Below are positions 25,739-34,146 of a stretch of DNA of 64,000 bases, one piece after another. Below the pieces are notes generated by a model, which was not told the DNA's origin, made no database searches, and worked only from the letters and a program-made list of their open reading frames with translations. Numbering within the stretch: the stretch's first letter is position 1; each line of letters begins with the position of its first letter. The position numbers and the translations under genes are program-made. The DNA is from Pseudomonadota bacterium (GTDB lineage Bacteria > Desulfobacterota > Desulfarculia > Desulfarculales > Desulfarculaceae). Location: contig JAHIND010000031.1 of assembly GCA_018896025.1 (NCBI GenBank), positions 1 to 64,000 of the forward strand. Direction: 5' to 3'.

Positions 25739-27487
25739 CTATTCCCCTCCGCCCAGCCCTGACTTTTGCAGCTTGCGGGTGTAGACGCTGATGATGTCCC
25801 GGTGGCTGATCACCCCCACCAGACGGCGGCTGCCCTGGGCGGCCACCACCGGCAAGGTGGCGTAATCCCGCGAGGATATCTTGCGCAGCGCTATGTCCAG
25901 GGTGTCGCCGGGGGTCACGGTCTGCACCTCGGTGGTGGCCAACTCGGCCACCACCACCAAATCCCACAGCTCCTTTTCCAGGGTGTGGCCCGTGTAGTCG
26001 GCGTGGGAGAGGATGCCCACCAACTCGCCCGCCTGGTTCACCACCGGGAAACTGGCGTATTTGGAATCGATCACCTTGTCGTGGAAGCTGCCCAGGGTCA
26101 TGTCCTGGGGCACGCTGTCCACCTCGGTGCGCATGGCCTGGGCCACGGTGAGCGAACGCAGCAGGTTCATGTCCTTGCCCGCGTGGATGTCTATGCCCCG
26201 GCGGCTCAGCTTGCGGGTGTAGATGGAATCGCGGTTGATCTGCTGAGCCACCAGGGTGGCCAGGGTGCAGCCGATCATCAGAGGCAGGATGATCTGATAG
26301 CCCCCGGTCATCTCGAACAAAATCAAAAAGGCGGTGATGGGCCCGTGGGTGGCCCCGGCCACCACCGCGGCCATGCCCACGATGGCGTAGGCCCCCGGCC
26401 CGGCGGTGAGCCCCGGCCAGAGCTCGTGGGCCAGCCCGCCCATGGACCCGCCCAGCATGGCCCCGATGACCAACGAGGGCGCGAAGATGCCGCCGGACAT
26501 GCCCCCGGCGATGGTCAGGCTGGTGGCCAGGATCTTGGCCCCCACGATGATCAGCATGAGCCACCAGGCCAACTGGTGGTGCAGGGCCAGCTCGATGCCC
26601 TCGTAGCCCACCCCCAGCACCCAGGGGAAGGCCATGCCCATGGCTCCCAGGGCCAGCCCGGCCAGGGGGGTCTTGAGATACTCGGGGATGCGGATGGCGT
26701 CCACAAGGTCTTCGGTTTTATAAAGCGCCGCGGAAAAGGCCGCGCCCACCGCCCCGGCGGCCAGGCCCAGCCCGGCGTAGAGGAACAGCTCCCAGGCCGA
26801 GACCAACTGGTAGGCGGGCACCACGAAGGCGGGAAAGTCGCCAAGATAAAAGCGGCTTATGGCCGTGGCCATCACCGCCGAGAGCACGATGGGGCTGAAG
26901 GTGGCCACCGCGAAGTCGCCCAGGACTATCTCCATGGCGAACATCATGCCCGCCACCGGGGCGTTGAAGGTGGCCGCGATGCCCGCCGCCGCCCCACAGC
27001 CCACCAGGGTGCGCATGCGCCCGGCGCTGACCTTGAGGAGCTGGCCCACCGTGCTGCCGATGGCCGAGCCGATCTGCACGATGGGCCCCTCCCGGCCCAC
27101 CGAGCCGCCCACCGCGATGGAGATGGCCGAGGCCAGGGACTTGACCACCACCACTCGCTTGCGGATCAGCCCGCCGCGCAGGGTCACCGCCTCCATCACC
27201 TCGGGCACCCCGTGGCCCTTGGCCTCTCGGGCCAGGAAGTAGATCATGGGACCCACCACCAGGCCGCCCAGGACGGGGATCAAAAGCAGCCACCACCAGG
27301 GGGTGGCGGCCAGCACCTTCAGGAAGTCGCCGTCGCTGCCATAGGCCAGGGTGCGCAAAAAATCTATGAGCAGCCTGAAGCCCACCGCGCCATAGCCGCC
27401 CAAAACCCCCACCACCACGCCCAACAGGATCAATACGCCCTGTTCGGTGGTCCATAGGTTTTGCTTGAACTTGCGCAAGAGGGTCAT
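25739..27487 (-). CDS. clcA: CLC-family chloride channel/antiporter with CBS pair
   Basis: The 582-residue protein has a CLC membrane core (about 1-440) and two CBS motifs (about 450-575: VDSVPQDMTLGSF..., GILSHADYTG, LPVVAAQGSRRLVGVISHRD). The gating-glutamate motif GREGP is intact (GGSVGREGPIVQIGS), as is GGIFAPSLVIGAMLGGS. The first selectivity motif reads GHGVP instead of GSGIP, so the ion-coordinating Ser is replaced by His. Gating Glu retention suggests Cl-/H+ exchange, though specificity may differ. CLC antiporters support extreme acid resistance in E. coli, which may link it to the neighbouring HdeD-like gene. Confidence 0.88.
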   Translation of the reverse strand: MTLLRKFKQNLWTTEQGVLILLGVVVGVLGGYGAVGFRLLIDFLRTLAYGSDGDFLKVLAATPWWWLLLIPVLGGLVVGPMIYFLAREAKGHGVPEVMEAVTLRGGLIRKRVVVVKSLASAISIAVGGSVGREGPIVQIGSAIGSTVGQLLKVSAGRMRTLVGCGAAAGIAATFNAPVAGMMFAMEIVLGDFAVATFSPIVLSAVMATAISRFYLGDFPAFVVPAYQLVSAWELFLYAGLGLAAGAVGAAFSAALYKTEDLVDAIRIPEYLKTPLAGLALGAMGMAFPWVLGVGYEGIELALHHQLAWWLMLIIVGAKILATSLTIAGGMSGGIFAPSLVIGAMLGGSMGGLAHELWPGLTAGPGAYAIVGMAAVVAGATHGPITAFLILFEMTGGYQIILPLMIGCTLATLVAQQINRDSIYTRKLSRRGIDIHAGKDMNLLRSLTVAQAMRTEVDSVPQDMTLGSFHDKVIDSKYASFPVVNQAGELVGILSHADYTGHTLEKELWDLVVVAELATTEVQTVTPGDTLDIALRKISSRDYATLPVVAAQGSRRLVGVISHRDIISVYTRKLQKSGLGGGE

Positions 27488-27854
27488 TTAGCGGCCCTTG
27501 TGCTGTTTGGCTGCCAACGGCCTACTAACTTAGCACAATACATAGGCCTTATGGGGAGGCAAGCGGGGATTGCCGAGTCGAAAGCTCACACATCTCAAAA
27601 AGATAGGGGTGGCAAAATTTGCTTGGCACAAGCCCGAGTTAATATATAGTATACAATTGTTTCATAAAATCGAGATAGACAAGTCCAACCAGGGGGTATG
27701 TCCGGTGTAGTTGGACCAAGGCAGAGCGGCTGGCAATTCAACGGCTGTTTCCTGCCTTTTTTATGCACCGGGCCTGTCCGCTGCTCCCTGAACCACAACT
27801 ATGGCGGTGCGCGGAGCTATGAACTCTCCGCGTCGACCGCTGGGAGGACCTAGC
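27488..27854. other. Divergent intergenic region between clcA and acyltransferase gene
   Basis: No convincing gene is seen. A sigma-70-like promoter faces right: TTGGCA (27623-27628), 16-bp spacer, TATAGT (27645-27650). The sequence around it is markedly AT-rich. A small open frame on the minus strand at 27595-27798 has no recognisable features. Confidence 0.5.
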
Positions 27855-28988
27855 ATGAGCGTTACGATCATGGGAGAGGCCGGCAAGCCGGCCCTGGGAA
27901 CCGCTATGCACAGCGCTTCTCAGAGACGCAAGGCAAAGGTTGACGGTTGGGCATCCCCGAAACACCGCATCAAGGCATGGCTCCTTGAATTCGTCAAGGA
28001 GCGCCTGCAGCTCAAGGACATCAGCTCGTTCTTGCAGCTACCTTACAACACCTGGATCTTCGGGACCCTGCCGCCTTGGTTGAGTAAACTTTATCTCAGA
28101 ACCTTGGGCGCGCTCTATTTCCAGATCGCCTCCAAAGACCGGGCGGCCATCCAGCGCTCCCTGGAAGGCACCCTGGGCAAGGCCGCCAGCCCGCGTGAGG
28201 CCCGCCGCCGCTGGACCGAGACCAGGGGCGGCATCCTGGACCACTACCACGAGAAGCTCTACCTGGCCTTCAAGAGCTACCCCACCATCCGTGAAAACTG
28301 CCTCCGGCGGGTGGGTATCCGCAACCAGGAGCTCTTGGACCAGGCCCTGAGCCAGGGGCGCGGGGTGATCATGATCACCGGCCATTACGGGGCCCTGGAG
28401 TTTCTGCCCGGCGCCCTGGCCTTCCGCGAATATCCCCTTTCGGTGATGGTCCACTGCAAGACCCCGCGCCTCAGGGCCATCCTGGAAGAGCGGGCCGCCG
28501 GAGCGGGCACCGAGCTGATGGACCCCAAGGAGGGCGAGGTGTTCTTCACCGCCCTGGATCACCTGAAGCGGAACCGCATCGTGGTCACCCAGTGCGACGA
28601 GATAAACATGTGGCGGCCTTACAAGGACAAGACCACCACCTTCCTGGGACACACGGTTCCCCTGGACCGCTCCATGGACATATTGGCGCGAAAGTCCAAA
28701 GCCGTGGTATTGATGGGACTGGTGCACCGTCTGCCCGGACGGCGATTCGAGCTGGAGCTTCTGGACCCGGCCGTCCATCCCGCCGCCCAGGGAGCCACCC
28801 AGGTCTCGGTGCAGTGCTTGTCGGTGCTCAGCGAATATATCTTCGAGCAGCCCGACCATTGGTACGAATGGAAGAAACTCAACCAGTTCATCCCGGCGCC
28901 CCAGGAAGCTCTCAATGCAGATAAAACAACTGAACGCCTATTTGATCCATTGGCCTTTCAACCTGGCGGTGTCCCACAGCTTGGCTGA
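27855..28988 (+). CDS. LpxL/HtrB-like lysophospholipid acyltransferase family protein
   Basis: The ATG at 27855 has GGGAGGACC 4-10 bp upstream and gives 377 residues; an ATG 18 codons earlier lacks a site. The family motif is ITGHYGALEFLPGAL, where His177 and Glu182 form the HX4E catalytic pair (HX4D/E in this superfamily). RIVVTQCDEINMW and TTTFLGHTVPLDR match the region that in LpxL-type enzymes follows with the substrate pocket. There is no clear N-terminal membrane helix. It may acylate a lipid or a natural product; lipid A is only one possibility. The gene overlaps the next one by 74 bp in a different frame. Confidence 0.72.
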   Translation: MSVTIMGEAGKPALGTAMHSASQRRKAKVDGWASPKHRIKAWLLEFVKERLQLKDISSFLQLPYNTWIFGTLPPWLSKLYLRTLGALYFQIASKDRAAIQRSLEGTLGKAASPREARRRWTETRGGILDHYHEKLYLAFKSYPTIRENCLRRVGIRNQELLDQALSQGRGVIMITGHYGALEFLPGALAFREYPLSVMVHCKTPRLRAILEERAAGAGTELMDPKEGEVFFTALDHLKRNRIVVTQCDEINMWRPYKDKTTTFLGHTVPLDRSMDILARKSKAVVLMGLVHRLPGRRFELELLDPAVHPAAQGATQVSVQCLSVLSEYIFEQPDHWYEWKKLNQFIPAPQEALNADKTTERLFDPLAFQPGGVPQLG

Positions 28989-30036
28989 CAACACGGCCAC
29001 CGACAACATAGTCGTGGCCCTGGTGGACGGCCAGGGCCGCGTGGGCTACGGCGAGGGGGTGCCCCGCAGCTACGTGACCGGCGAAACGGTGCAAGGCTCC
29101 TTGGAGGCCTTGCAGCGGGACTTGGCCCCCCTGGTCCTGGGGGCCTCCCTGGAGCCGGAAGAGGCCTTGGGCTGGCTGGAGAAGCGGGGCGGACCCAAGC
29201 TGGTGGACCGCTGCCCGGCGGCGGCCTGCGCGGTGGAGACCGCCCTGCTGGACCTGGCCGGCCGGGCCATGGAGCGTCCGGTGAGCGCCCTGCTCTCGGC
29301 CGATCCCCCGGCCCCGGTCACCTACAGCGCGGTGATCCCCCTGCTGCCCCCGGAGATGCTGCCGGCCATTCTCTCCCAGGCCAAGGCCCTGGAGTTCAAG
29401 CAGGTCAAGGTGAAGGTGCAGCGCCGGGGGGCGGCGGAGCTGGTGGACCAGGTGCGCCAGGCCCTGGGGCCCCAGGTGAGCCTCCGGGTGGACGCCAACG
29501 GGGCCTGGAGCGCCGACGAGGCGGTGGAGAACATCGAGGCCATGGCCCCCAGCCGGGTGGATGCGGTGGAGCAGCCGGTGGCCAAAGGCGACCTGGAGGG
29601 TCTGGCCAAGGTCACCGCCGCGGTGGAGCCCCTGGTGCTGGCCGACGAGTCCCTGTGCACCATGCTCGACGCCCACCGCCTGGTGGAAAACCGGGCCACG
29701 GGCGGCTTCAACCTGCGGCTGAGCAAGTGCGGCGGCCCGTCCCGCACCACCGCCCTGCTGGAGATGGCCTCCTGGGAGGGCCTAGCCTGCATGTTGGGTT
29801 GCCAGGTGGGGGAGCTGGGCCTGCTCTCGGCCCTGGGGCGGCACTTCGCCTCGGTGCATCCGGGGCTCATCTACCTGGAAGGCTGCCTCACCCGCTTCTT
29901 CATGGACCGCGACCTCATCCGTGAGGACCTCACCTTCGGCCCCGGCGGCCAGGCCCCCGCCCTGCCCGGACCCGGATTGGGAGTGGAGGTGGACGCCGCC
30001 GCCCTGAACGGCAGCCGGGCCTTCAGTCTGTCGTGA
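28915..30036 (+). CDS. Enolase-superfamily enzyme (muconate-lactonizing/dipeptide epimerase type)
   Basis: The 373-residue protein carries the full MLE-subgroup active site: KVK (K165, K167), metal ligands D193 (RVDANGAW), E219 (DAVEQPV) and D244 (LADES), and K271 (RLSKCGG). The two opposing lysines indicate 1,1-proton transfer, as in L-Ala-D/L-Glu epimerases, other dipeptide epimerases or o-succinylbenzoate synthases. The region LSKCGGPSRT does not settle the substrate. The ATG is preceded by AGGAAG and lies 74 bp inside the acyltransferase gene, so the two are translationally coupled. Confidence 0.8.
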   Translation: MQIKQLNAYLIHWPFNLAVSHSLADNTATDNIVVALVDGQGRVGYGEGVPRSYVTGETVQGSLEALQRDLAPLVLGASLEPEEALGWLEKRGGPKLVDRCPAAACAVETALLDLAGRAMERPVSALLSADPPAPVTYSAVIPLLPPEMLPAILSQAKALEFKQVKVKVQRRGAAELVDQVRQALGPQVSLRVDANGAWSADEAVENIEAMAPSRVDAVEQPVAKGDLEGLAKVTAAVEPLVLADESLCTMLDAHRLVENRATGGFNLRLSKCGGPSRTTALLEMASWEGLACMLGCQVGELGLLSALGRHFASVHPGLIYLEGCLTRFFMDRDLIREDLTFGPGGQAPALPGPGLGVEVDAAALNGSRAFSLS

Positions 30037-30131
30037 GGTCTATATTGGGGTGTTAATACGTTAAGCGGCACTATATATAGTATCATACCAATTTTACTAC
30101 TCATTATGCTTAGCGTTTTTACACATCCCTA

Positions 30132-30160
30132 TTGACAACCCCAGGGACCCTGTGGAAAAT
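30132..30160 (+). promoter_or_regulatory. Candidate sigma-70 promoter of the HD-GYP gene
   Basis: TTGACA (30132-30137) and GAAAAT (30155-30160) are 17 bp apart, about 55 bp before the first possible start codon. The -10 is a weak match. Confidence 0.4.
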
Positions 30161-30213
30161 GTTATTGCAACTTACTGTAAAAATAGATTTTTCTCCCTTA
30201 GTCCGGCGAAGGG

Positions 30214-32085
30214 TTGCGTCAGGTCGTGGAGCGACACAACAGCTGCCTCAATACGCGAGCCATAATCGATTATATTGAACGGCATTATGGCTCGCCCCAT
30301 CTGCTCCTCCGTGGTTTGGAAGAGGAGTTGGGAGAGGTCGACGATCCGCTGGCCTTCTTGCGCGACGCCCACAACTGGGTGTCCACGGGGGTCGTCGCCC
30401 GCATGTATGCCAACGCCCGCGAACTCACCGGCGACCCCCGGGTGGCCTACCAGATCGGCTTCGAGTCGGTAACCCACCAAAGATTAGGCTACATCCAGCA
30501 AATCCTGCTCCGGGCCTGGGCCTCGCCCAAGGTGGCGGTGCGGCGGTTGGAGACCATCAACAAAAAGTTCAACCGCACCAAGGAACTGGAGCTGGTCAAC
30601 GCCACCTCGGACCAGGCCCTGATGCGCCTGCACTGGCATGAGGGGCTCGAACTCACCGACGACTTCTGCCTGGTGAACCAGGGCATCTACTCGGCCATCC
30701 CCACCATCTGGGGCCTGCCCCCTTCCCGGGTGGAAGAAACCGCCTGCTACTTCGAGGGTGACGAATTCTGCGAGTTCCGGGTGCACTGGCGCAACCCCAC
30801 CTTGTTGCAGCGGGTGCGCCTGCTCATTCAAAACCAGCGCAGCCTTTTGAGCGAGAGCCTGGCCGAGATCGAGCACGACAAGCAGCTGTTGGAGCACAAG
30901 TACTCCGAGGTGCAGACCCTCAACCAGCAGCTCATGCGCAAGATCGAGCAGATCCTGGCCATCCAGCAGGCCAGCGGGGCCATCCTCTCCGAGCTGGATT
31001 ACGGCAAACTTATACCCAATGTCCTGAGCATGTTCCTCAAAACCATCGGGTACAAGAGGGCCATGATCATGCTGGTGGATCAGGCCAAGCAGGTTCTGCG
31101 CTACGAGGCCGGGGTGGGCATGGACCCCAGCGACCTGGCCCCCATGGACGGCTACTCAGTTTCCATGGACCGCACTTCCAACCTGTTGGCCAGGGTGGCC
31201 CAGAGCGGCCAGCCGCTGATAACCCAGGACGCCACCAGCCTGAACCTGAACCCCAAGAACCTGATCATCCGCAAGTACCAGCCCCAGGCCATCGTCATCC
31301 TGCCGCTCACCGCCCAGGGCGGGGTGATCGGCATTCTGGCCGCCGACCGGCCCCAGGGCACGGCCATGGTCACCAGCGCGGACCGCGACTATCTGGAGGT
31401 GTTCGCCAACCAGGTGGCTTTGGCCATCGAGAACGCCCGCATGTACCGCGACCTCAAGGAATCCTTCCTGAGCACGGTCAAGTCCCTGGCCCAGGCCCTG
31501 GAAGCCAAGGACTCCTACACCCGCGGCCATTCCGAGCGGGTGACAACCTACGCGGTGCGCCTGGCCACCCGGCTCAAGATGCCCGCCAACGAAGTGGACA
31601 TGCTGCGCCGCCTGGGCATGTTGCACGACGTGGGCAAGATCGCCATCGACCGCCAGATCCTCAACAAGCCCGGCCAACTCAGCCCCGAGGACCAGGAGAT
31701 GGTGCGCCAGCATCCCTCCTGGGGCCAGTCCATCATCCAGCCGCTGAAGCTAAGCCAGGGCGAAATCGCCATCGTGCGCCACCACCACGAGCGCTGGGAC
31801 GGCCTGGGCTATCCCGACGGCCTGGCCGGCGAGGGCATCCCCCTGCCCGCCCGGGTGATCAGCGTGGCCGACGCCTTTGACGCCATGACCAGCGACCGTC
31901 CCTACCGTAACGCCATGGGCCTGCGCGACGCCCTCAACGAGCTGGAGCGAGGCTCGGGCACCCAGTTCGACCCCAAGGTGGTGGAAGCCTTCGCCACCCT
32001 GGTGCGCGAGGGTCGCCTGGACGACGTGCTGCCGCGCATCCGCCCGGTGTCGCGTTTGCGGCATCTGAACCTGGCCAAACCCTAG
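30214..32085 (+). CDS. V4R-like sensor, GAF and HD-GYP domain protein (cyclic-di-GMP phosphodiesterase)
   Basis: Up to 623 residues from a TTG at 30214; a GTG at 30226 is an alternative and neither has a strong ribosome binding site. Residues about 60-200 resemble the V4R/haem-NO-binding-associated sensor module (ending CYFEGDEFCEFRVHW). A coiled coil (205-250), a GAF domain (about 255-415) and an HD-GYP domain follow, with H471-D472 in LHDVGK, HHHERWDGLGYP and RVISVADAFDAMTSDRPYR. All HD-GYP signature residues are present, so c-di-GMP hydrolysis is expected. It converges with a GGDEF-EAL gene and the pair may share control of c-di-GMP. Confidence 0.87.
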   Translation: MRQVVERHNSCLNTRAIIDYIERHYGSPHLLLRGLEEELGEVDDPLAFLRDAHNWVSTGVVARMYANARELTGDPRVAYQIGFESVTHQRLGYIQQILLRAWASPKVAVRRLETINKKFNRTKELELVNATSDQALMRLHWHEGLELTDDFCLVNQGIYSAIPTIWGLPPSRVEETACYFEGDEFCEFRVHWRNPTLLQRVRLLIQNQRSLLSESLAEIEHDKQLLEHKYSEVQTLNQQLMRKIEQILAIQQASGAILSELDYGKLIPNVLSMFLKTIGYKRAMIMLVDQAKQVLRYEAGVGMDPSDLAPMDGYSVSMDRTSNLLARVAQSGQPLITQDATSLNLNPKNLIIRKYQPQAIVILPLTAQGGVIGILAADRPQGTAMVTSADRDYLEVFANQVALAIENARMYRDLKESFLSTVKSLAQALEAKDSYTRGHSERVTTYAVRLATRLKMPANEVDMLRRLGMLHDVGKIAIDRQILNKPGQLSPEDQEMVRQHPSWGQSIIQPLKLSQGEIAIVRHHHERWDGLGYPDGLAGEGIPLPARVISVADAFDAMTSDRPYRNAMGLRDALNELERGSGTQFDPKVVEAFATLVREGRLDDVLPRIRPVSRLRHLNLAKP

Positions 32086-32093
32086 CCACTCGG

Positions 32094-32215
32094 CTACGCC
32101 AGGCGCCGCATGGCTGCGTTGTCGGCGTCACTCGGTCCCCGCTGAGGGATTAGCTGCAGCTGCGTCCCTCGTTAGCCTGCCGCCTTGCCCTGCGGCGCCT
32201 GTCTGTGCCGGGTAA
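32094..32215. repeat. Third copy of the dispersed intergenic repeat (inverted)
   Basis: The reverse complement aligns with 240-360 over about 120 bp, including CCGGCACAG, GGCAAGGCGGCAGGC, AACGAGG, GGACCGAGTGA, GCCGACAACGC and GCCATGCGG. The central GGCGTA hairpin of the other copies is changed here to AGCTGCAGCT. It sits directly after the HD-GYP stop codon. Confidence 0.7.
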
Positions 32216-32264
32216 ACTCACCGGAACCAATTGGATAGGGCTAATCTTCTTTTCAAAATAATTA

Positions 32265-32310
32265 CGGCCCCCGCCTGGGCGGGAGCCGCTTTGGTTTTAT
32301 GCGGGGGCCG
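32265..32310 (-). terminator. Terminator of the GGDEF-EAL gene
   Basis: A perfect 10-bp stem (32265-32274 with 32301-32310) begins 3 bp past the stop codon. On the minus strand it is followed by TAATTATTTTG, a moderate T-rich tail. Confidence 0.65.
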
Positions 32311-32313
32311 GGC

Positions 32314-34146
32314 TCAGTGCAGCCGGGTGCCGCTGGCCAGCATTTGGCTTATCTGTTCGCTGGGCAGGGGGCGGCTGAACAAAAAGCCCTGCATCTGGTC
32401 GCAACTGCGCTCCCTGAGGAAACGCAGCTGGTCGGTGTCCTCCACTCCCTCGGCGATCACCTTTAGCCCCAGGCTGCGGCTCATGTTGATGATGGTGTCA
32501 ACGATGGAGGCGTCATCGCGCTGAGTGGCCACGTCGCGTACGAAGGAGCGGTCGATCTTCAGGGTGTCCATGGGGAAGTGCTTCAGATAATAGAGGTTGG
32601 AGTAGCCCTTGCCGAAGTCGTCCATGGACAGGCGCACCCCCAGGTCGGTCAACTGGCCCAGGGTGACGATGGCGTCGTCCACCGAGGACATGACCATGCT
32701 CTCGGTCACCTCCAGCTCCAGGCTGGCCGCGTCCAGGCCGCTGGCCCCCAGGGTTTCGGTGACCATGGGCACCAGGTCCTTTTGCTGGAACTGCCGCGGC
32801 GACAGGTTCACCGACACCGCCAGGTCGTGGTGGCCCTGATCGTGCCAGGTCTTGGCCTGGCGGCAGGCCTGCTCCAGCACCCAGCGCCCGATGGCCACGA
32901 TCTGGCCGGTGTCCTCGGCCAGGGGAATGAACTCGTTGGGGCTCACCAAACCGTGGCCGGGCCGCTCCCAGCGCACCAGGGCCTCCATGCCCACCACCCG
33001 GCCCTGGGCCAGCTCCACCTTGGGCTGGTAATGCACCAAAAACTCCTGGTTGCCGATGGCCTGGCGCAAGGCGGTCTCCAGGCACATCCGCCGCTGCACC
33101 TTTTCGTTGAGCGCCGGGGTGAACAGCTTGTAGTTGTTGCGCCCGGCGGACTTGGCCCGGTACATGGCCATGTCCGCGTTGGACACCAGGGCCTCGGCCT
33201 CGCTGCCGTCGTCAGGGGATATGGTTATGCCCACGCTGGCCGAAAGATAAAACTGCCGCCCCCGCAGGCGGAAGGGCTTGGCCAGGTCGTCCAAAATGCG
33301 CTGGGACACCACCGCGGCGTACTCGGGCTCTTGAATCCCCACCAGCAGCAGGATGAACTCGTCACCCCCCAGGCGGGCCACGGTGTCCTCGTCGCGCACC
33401 TTGCCGCGCAGCCGCCGGGCGGTCTCCTGCAACAGCTCGTCGCCCGCCGCGTGACCCAGGCCGTCGTTGACGTTCTTGAAGTTGTCCAGGTCCAGGAACA
33501 ACAGGGCCAGACGCTGCTTTTTGCGGGACGCCGTGGCGATGGCCACCTCCAGGCGGTCGTTGAACAGGCGGCGGTTGGGCAGGCCGGTGAGCGAATCGTG
33601 ATAGGCCAGGTAGGCCGCCTGCTCCTCGGAGCTCTTGATCTGGCTGATGTCCCGAAGCGCCCACACCAGGCGGCCGTTGTCCCGGCCCATGCGGCTGACG
33701 CTCAGCCACTGGTGAAACTGGTGGCCGTCGGAGCGCTGGTGGGACATCTCGCCGCCCCAGCAGCCGTCTTTTTCCAGGGCCTCGAAGATCAGGGCGAAAT
33801 TTTCTTCGGCCTCTTTGTGTCCGTTGAGGCGGTTGATGTACTCACCCCGCAGTTGCTCCCGGTCCAGGCCGGTGAGCCCGCAAAAGGGATTGTTGACCAT
33901 TTCGATGCAGCCCTGGGGGTCGGTTACCGCGATGCCTTCGCTGATGTTTTCCAGCACCTGCTCCAAAAGGCCGGTGCGGCGGCGGCAGAGGCTCAATTGA
34001 CGGCCAAGCTGCTCCAACTCGGCCAAGTCCTGGGCCAGGGCCTCTTCCAGCCGCGCCTTTTGCGCCTGGCTCAAATCCATGTTTTGCAGCGCCGCCGCAA
34101 CGCTCCGCCGCCGGTTTTCCTTGGAATCGAATTGTTCAGGAGGCAC
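32314..34146 (-). CDS. PAS-GGDEF-EAL protein (cyclic-di-GMP cyclase/phosphodiesterase)
   Basis: The GTG at 34146 has AAGGA 5 bp upstream and gives 610 residues; the earlier ATG codons lack a site. A helical N-terminal region is followed by a PAS domain (about 65-180), a GGDEF domain (about 190-350) with an intact RLGGDEFILLL, and an EAL domain (about 365-605) with GMEALVRW, NLSPRQF, TESMVM and SMDDFGKGYSNL. Both catalytic motifs are intact, so it could make or degrade c-di-GMP. There are no membrane segments; the PAS domain supplies the cytoplasmic input. It is monocistronic. Confidence 0.9.
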   Translation of the reverse strand: MPPEQFDSKENRRRSVAAALQNMDLSQAQKARLEEALAQDLAELEQLGRQLSLCRRRTGLLEQVLENISEGIAVTDPQGCIEMVNNPFCGLTGLDREQLRGEYINRLNGHKEAEENFALIFEALEKDGCWGGEMSHQRSDGHQFHQWLSVSRMGRDNGRLVWALRDISQIKSSEEQAAYLAYHDSLTGLPNRRLFNDRLEVAIATASRKKQRLALLFLDLDNFKNVNDGLGHAAGDELLQETARRLRGKVRDEDTVARLGGDEFILLLVGIQEPEYAAVVSQRILDDLAKPFRLRGRQFYLSASVGITISPDDGSEAEALVSNADMAMYRAKSAGRNNYKLFTPALNEKVQRRMCLETALRQAIGNQEFLVHYQPKVELAQGRVVGMEALVRWERPGHGLVSPNEFIPLAEDTGQIVAIGRWVLEQACRQAKTWHDQGHHDLAVSVNLSPRQFQQKDLVPMVTETLGASGLDAASLELEVTESMVMSSVDDAIVTLGQLTDLGVRLSMDDFGKGYSNLYYLKHFPMDTLKIDRSFVRDVATQRDDASIVDTIINMSRSLGLKVIAEGVEDTDQLRFLRERSCDQMQGFLFSRPLPSEQISQMLASGTRLH

